A DNA stretch of 18,189 nucleotides from an uncultured Lachnospiraceae bacterium (GTDB taxonomy: Bacteria; Bacillota; Clostridia; Lachnospirales; Lachnospiraceae), in contig CAJTOR010000026.1 of the NCBI GenBank assembly GCA_910577675.1, positions 28,922 through 47,110 on the forward strand. The letters are read 5' to 3'. The position numbers were made by a program, and so were the translations under genes. The notes under the pieces are model-generated. The model was given only the letters and a program-made list of their open reading frames with translations, did no database searches and was not told the DNA's origin. Shown in pieces: positions 15,268 through 18,189 of the stretch; the stretch's first letter is position 1; every line of letters begins with the position of its first letter.

Positions 15268-16677
15268 TTAGTCCTCCAGTATATCCAGAATATTGTGGAA
15301 CCCGGTTTGCGTGGTAACAATCATAACCGTGTCGCCCACATGGATGCAGTCCTGTCCGGTCGGGATGATTATTCTGCCCCTGCGGTTGATAAAGGAAATC
15401 AGCAGATGTTTCTTTAAAGCAAGATCCTTAAAAGCGATATTGGTAACGGCGGAATCATTCTCCACCCTGAATTCAATTGCCTCGACGCGCGAATCAAACA
15501 TATGGTAGAGCGTTTCGATTTTGTCGCTGTCCTTCGAGTTCGTCTTTGCGCGCACATAGGCGATAATTGCCTCGGCTGTGATGTACCGCGGGTAGACGAC
15601 GCTGCCTAAATCGAGTTTGCTTATCACGTCCTTAAAGGTAATGCGGTTGATCTTTGTGATAATTTTGGCGTTTGAAGCCTGCTTTGCATAGAGGGTGAGA
15701 AGAATATTTTCCTCGTCGATCCCTGTGAGGGGGACAAAGGATTCCACATATTCGATCCCCTCCTCCTTTAACAATTCCTCGTTGGTGCCGTCGCCGTTGA
15801 TAATGAAAGCCTTCGGCAAAAGAGCGCTGAGTTCCTCGCACCGCGCGGGATTGTTCTCGATTATCCTCACTTCGATACCCGCCGCAATCAGACAACTGGC
15901 AAGGTAGTATGCCGCGCGCCCGCCGCCGATAATCATGGTATTTTTGACGCTTCCTGACTTCATGCCGATGGCTTCCATAAAAAGTCTTGTATTTTTGCTT
16001 GAGGCGACAAAGGAGATCAGATCGCCCGCCCTCATCTCGAAATTACCGGAAGGAATATAGACTTCGCCGTCGCGCTCAATTGCGCAGACTACGATATTTG
16101 CCTTTTTATCGCGGGCCATAATAACTTTGCGGCTCAAATTCATAATTGTCATACCGTCTAAAATGCTGCCTTCCGGGATGCGGAATTTTGCCATCTCCGC
16201 CTTGCCCTGCGCAAAGGAATTGACTTCTAGGGCGGTCGGGAGCGAGAGGATGCGCGCAGCTTCCCTGGCGGTTTCAAGCTCCGGGTTGATAATCATGGCA
16301 AGTCCCAGTTTTCCGCGCAGGTACTCAACTTCCGCGCTGTATTCCGGGGTGCGCACCCTGGCGATGGCGGCACAGTTGCCTACCTGGGTGGCGATCGTGC
16401 AGCATAAAAGGTTTAGCTCGTCCGAGTTGGTCACCGCGATTATTAAGTCGGCCTCCTCGATGCCTGCCTCTTTAAGGACATTGTAGCTGGCACCGTTGCC
16501 AGTGATGGTAAGGACATCGTAAAGCCCCTCAAGTGCCTGCATTTTCTGCGGTTTTTTATCGATCAGGGTGATAGCGTGTCCTTCCTTGCACAATTGTTCG
16601 GTCAGGGCTGCACCTACTTTGCCGCAGCCGACAATGATAATGTCAAGACCTTTATTTTCTGGTTTAGAATGTTTCAC
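15268..16677 (-). CDS. trkA: Trk system potassium uptake regulator TrkA (two RCK domains)
   Basis: This 469-residue cytoplasmic NAD(H)-binding regulator of TrkH is a duplicated protein, each half with an RCK-N Rossmann domain and an RCK-C domain. The first Rossmann loop is IIIVGCGKVG (13-22) with an acidic residue after the second strand (TLIDKKPQKM). The second, starting near residue 243, is TMIIGGGRAAYY. Both RCK-C parts end with GD-x-hydrophobic segments (AGDLISFVASS; VGDTVMIVTTQ). The start is GTG, fixed by AAAGAGG about 7 bases upstream; translating from there puts the Rossmann strand at the expected distance. It is the first gene of the trkA-trkH operon, with a good extended -10 promoter. 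The second glycine loop has G-G-G-R-A-A in place of G-x-G-x-x-G, common in second halves. Confidence 0.96.
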   Translation of the reverse strand: MKHSKPENKGLDIIIVGCGKVGAALTEQLCKEGHAITLIDKKPQKMQALEGLYDVLTITGNGASYNVLKEAGIEEADLIIAVTNSDELNLLCCTIATQVGNCAAIARVRTPEYSAEVEYLRGKLGLAMIINPELETAREAARILSLPTALEVNSFAQGKAEMAKFRIPEGSILDGMTIMNLSRKVIMARDKKANIVVCAIERDGEVYIPSGNFEMRAGDLISFVASSKNTRLFMEAIGMKSGSVKNTMIIGGGRAAYYLASCLIAAGIEVRIIENNPARCEELSALLPKAFIINGDGTNEELLKEEGIEYVESFVPLTGIDEENILLTLYAKQASNAKIITKINRITFKDVISKLDLGSVVYPRYITAEAIIAYVRAKTNSKDSDKIETLYHMFDSRVEAIEFRVENDSAVTNIAFKDLALKKHLLISFINRRGRIIIPTGQDCIHVGDTVMIVTTQTGFHNILDILED

Positions 16678-16692
16678 AGGTTGCCTCTTTCC

Positions 16693-16722
16693 GCAGGCAT
16701 TTAATTAACAGAAAGTGCCTGC
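16693..16722 (-). promoter_or_regulatory. Leader hairpin next to the trkA ribosome site
   Basis: GCAGGCA (16693-16699) and TGCCTGC (16716-16722) form a perfect 7-bp stem with a 16-base loop in the trkA leader, immediately before the AAAGAGG ribosome site. A competing short pairing GCCT/AGGC would enclose the site. Its control role is only a possibility. Confidence 0.35.
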
Positions 16723-16741
16723 CAATATTCAATCACGCCCA

Positions 16742-16750
16742 ATTATACCA
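16742..16750 (-). promoter_or_regulatory. Extended -10 promoter of trkA-trkH
   Basis: On the - strand the sequence reads TGGTATAAT, a perfect -10 box with an extended TG motif. The -35 region is weak (around ATGCAA, 17 bases upstream). Transcription would start near 16735, leaving a leader of about 58 bases. Confidence 0.7.
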
Positions 16751-16834
16751 CAGAGGAATTATTTTTGCATTAAGATTTTCGTAAAATATAGAAAGAAGGG
16801 GAAAAGATTTTGGGGGAGCCATTATTTTTTGATA

Positions 16835-16863
16835 TTGACTTAAAAATTGTCCGATGATAAAAT
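16835..16863 (+). promoter_or_regulatory. Promoter of the flavoprotein gene
   Basis: TTGACT (16835-16840), a 17-base spacer and TAAAAT (16858-16863) make a near-consensus sigma-A promoter, divergent from the trkA promoter about 85 bases away. Confidence 0.8.
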
Positions 16864-16928
16864 AGTTGCAATATGTTTTGTGATTTGGGAATATATTGAA
16901 AATAATAATGCAGAAAAGGGGTATGGCT

Positions 16929-17549
16929 ATGAAAGTATTGATGTTAAACGGCAGTGCAAATGCAAATGGCACAACTTTTACGGCACTTACAGAAATCGGA
17001 AAAACATTGGAGCAGGAGGGCATCGGGTACGAGATATTCAATATGGGCGGTGCGCCCGTGCGCGACTGCATCGGCTGCGGGCAGTGCAGCGAAAAAGGGT
17101 GTACTTTTACGGATGATGGGGTGAATGAATTTGTATCAAAGGCGAAGGAGGTGGACGGATTTATTTTTGGCACACCGGTATATTATGCGCACCCAAGCGG
17201 TCGTGTGCTGTCGTTTTTAGACCGGGTTTTTTACAGCAGCGGGAGGAGTTTCGCGTATAAGCCGGGCGCGTCCGTGGCGGTGGCAAGGCGCGGAGGAAGT
17301 AGCAGCTCGCTGGAAGTCCTCGACAAATATTTCGGGATTTCACAGATGCCGGTGGTGGGTTCCACCTATTGGAATATGGTGTATGGAAGAAAGGGCTGCG
17401 AGGCGGTGCTCGATCTTGAGGGGATGCAGACAATGCGCAATCTAGCGCGCAATATGGCATGGATGTTAAAGTGCTTTGAGGCGGGCAGGGAAAAGGGAAT
17501 TGAACTTCCCCGCGTACAGAGGGAGGATCGGACGAATTTTATCAGGTGA
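16929..17549 (+). CDS. Flavodoxin-fold oxidoreductase, iron-sulfur flavoprotein (Isf)-like
   Basis: This 206-residue protein belongs to the NADPH-dependent FMN reductase / WrbA-like superfamily. The N-terminal MKVLMLNGSANANGTT carries the FMN phosphate-binding loop (residues 7-16), and GTPVYYAHPSGRVLSFLDR is the second flavin-binding segment. A compact Cys motif CX2CX2CX4C (Cys47, 50, 53, 58) is like that binding the [4Fe-4S] cluster in Methanosarcina Isf. The protein probably passes electrons between FMN and a small carrier or reduces an oxidised substrate; the partner is unknown. The start at 16929 follows AAAAGGGG at suitable spacing; upstream in-frame ATGs at 16896 and 16923 are less suitable. 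It is transcribed from its own promoter, divergent from trkA. Confidence 0.88.
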   Translation: MKVLMLNGSANANGTTFTALTEIGKTLEQEGIGYEIFNMGGAPVRDCIGCGQCSEKGCTFTDDGVNEFVSKAKEVDGFIFGTPVYYAHPSGRVLSFLDRVFYSSGRSFAYKPGASVAVARRGGSSSSLEVLDKYFGISQMPVVGSTYWNMVYGRKGCEAVLDLEGMQTMRNLARNMAWMLKCFEAGREKGIELPRVQREDRTNFIR

Positions 17550-17560
17550 GTGTGGGAGAT

Positions 17561-17605
17561 TCAAAGGAAATTTTATCCCTATGCTGTTTTTGTATGTCAG
17601 GTGGG
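17561..17605. repeat. Intergenic repeat copy 2
   Basis: TCAAAGGAAATT followed by TATCCCTATGCTG (17561-17586) repeats the bases at 5907-5934 in the same orientation, with weaker likeness to 17605 (CAGGTGGG against CAGATGGG). The flanking inverted arms of copy 1 are degraded here. It begins 12 bases after the flavoprotein stop. Confidence 0.6.
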
Positions 17606-17723
17606 TACTTTAAGCCGTGTGCCATGAAATTTTTGCAGGATTGTGGCGCGGATTCAAGAAATAAGGCATGTTCCCCGCACACCCTGCATAGATTATATAA
17701 AAAAGTATCGCAGGGTGGATGTT

Positions 17724-18083
17724 ATGAAAACCATCACCAAAGGGCAGCCAAAGCATTTTGCTGCCGGATATCTTTCATCAGCGAAACATCAGCAGATTGA
17801 GGAGCGGGCGGTCACGGTAGCGGAATATATTGTCGAGAAAAATGCGACAGTGCGGCAGGCGGCAAAAACCTTCGGGATTTCAAAGTCTACAGTACATAAA
17901 GATATTACAGACCGGCTTGGTGCTGTCAACCCGGCGCTGGCTGAGCAGGCGCGAGAAGTGCTTGACCGCAACAAATCCGAGCGCCATATCCGGGGCGGTA
18001 TGGCGACAAAGAAGATGTATGATTCAAAAAAGAGGAGATCCGGGGATGAAGCGGCAATAAGTGTATTTTCGCGCCGGGGTTGA
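17724..18083 (+). CDS. spoIIID: Stage III sporulation transcriptional regulator SpoIIID
   Basis: This is a 119-residue reading of SpoIIID, the small DNA-binding protein that adjusts the mother-cell (sigma-E) programme during sporulation. The helix-turn-helix at about 41-62 (ATVRQAAKTFGISKSTVHKD) and the following DRLGAVNPALAEQAREVLD, KSERHIRGGMATKKMY match the family closely. B. subtilis SpoIIID starts only about 4 residues before the segment aligned with IEER, but here no start codon lies close to that point. The ATG at 17724, after AGGGTGG, gives about 20 extra N-terminal residues. A GTG at 17643 would be longer still. CATAGATT at 17687-17694 resembles a sigma-E -10 box, without a clear -35. 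The gene marks the host as a spore-former. Confidence 0.93.
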   Translation: MKTITKGQPKHFAAGYLSSAKHQQIEERAVTVAEYIVEKNATVRQAAKTFGISKSTVHKDITDRLGAVNPALAEQAREVLDRNKSERHIRGGMATKKMYDSKKRRSGDEAAISVFSRRG

Positions 18084-18090
18084 CCGGGAA

Positions 18091-18137
18091 AAATCCCCGC
18101 TGTGAAAATGGTAAGCTTTCACAGCGGGGATTTGTTT
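18091..18137 (+). terminator. Intrinsic terminator of spoIIID
   Basis: Bases 18091-18107 (AAATCCCCGCTGTGAAA) pair perfectly with 18117-18133, a 17-bp stem with a 9-base loop, ending in TTTGTTT. The stem starts 8 bases after the spoIIID stop. A group II intron begins directly after the T tract. Confidence 0.93.
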
Positions 18138-18189
18138 GTGCGCCCGGCGGCGCACGTTTCTAACCGGTGCAAGTCCGGAATCCGCCCGG
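18138..18189 (+). mobile_element. 5' end of a group IIC intron (partial, runs off the window)
   Basis: Starting right after the terminator, GTGCG (18138-18142) is the typical group II 5' boundary, and GTGCGCCCGGC matches the start of group IIC introns such as that of Oceanobacillus iheyensis (GTGTGCCCGGC). Further on, TCTAACCGGTGCAAGTCCGG (18159-18178) corresponds to the domain I hairpin of the CTAxxGGGTGAGAGTCCCG kind. Group IIC introns are known to insert downstream of terminator stem-loops, exactly the position seen here. The reverse transcriptase/maturase gene and the 3' end lie outside the window, so completeness is unknown. Confidence 0.8.

Noticed and set aside
13868..16486. + strand open frames opposite trkH and trkA
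   Set aside because: They are mirror frames of two well-recognised genes and have no independent support.
17643..17723. A longer SpoIIID starting at GTG 17643
   Set aside because: It adds 27 more residues unlike the family, crosses the likely promoter region and has a poorly spaced ribosome site.

Overview
The window looks like chromosomal DNA of a spore-forming Clostridia member, most likely Lachnospiraceae. The reasons are strong AGGAGG-type ribosome sites, sigma-A-like promoters, a spoIIID sporulation regulator, a BlaI/M56 pair, a DUF1846 protein, a YczE-type membrane protein and moderate G+C. This placement is inferred from gene content and protein style; no marker gene such as 16S rRNA is present.

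Left part (1-5567, + strand): hflC, an SPFH membrane protein whose usual partner hflK probably lies just upstream, is followed closely by a lipoprotein with a DUF3887-like domain and an alpha/beta-hydrolase domain. A strong terminator follows. The disaggregase gene clpB then has its own sigma-A promoter, with two unusual palindromes upstream and no recognisable CIRCE or CtsR box.

Middle (5568-9484): a small conserved-looking 62-codon gene and an orphan AraC-family regulator lie on the - strand. Divergent from araC is a blaI-type repressor gene with three operator-like copies around its promoter, followed by an M56 (BlaR1-like) membrane peptidase gene. The M56 protein has no penicillin-binding sensor domain, so its signal is unknown.

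Right part (9485-13738, + strand): uracil permease with a structured leader, a DUF1846 P-loop protein, a YczE-type membrane protein and a DNA-deoxyinosine glycosylase. These converge, with 5 bases between stop codons, on a - strand trkA-trkH potassium-uptake operon (13744-16677). Divergent from trkA is an iron-sulfur-flavoprotein-like gene, followed by spoIIID.

End (18091-18189): spoIIID ends in a perfect 17-bp-stem terminator. Immediately after its T tract the sequence becomes the 5' end of a group IIC intron, cut off by the window edge. This is the best mobile-element signal in the window and fits the known habit of group IIC introns of inserting behind terminators. A second repeat signal is a diverged element of about 50 bp found in two intergenic places (5907-5956 and 17561-17605). 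No tRNA, rRNA, CRISPR array, phage or complete insertion sequence was seen. Most of the region is housekeeping in character.
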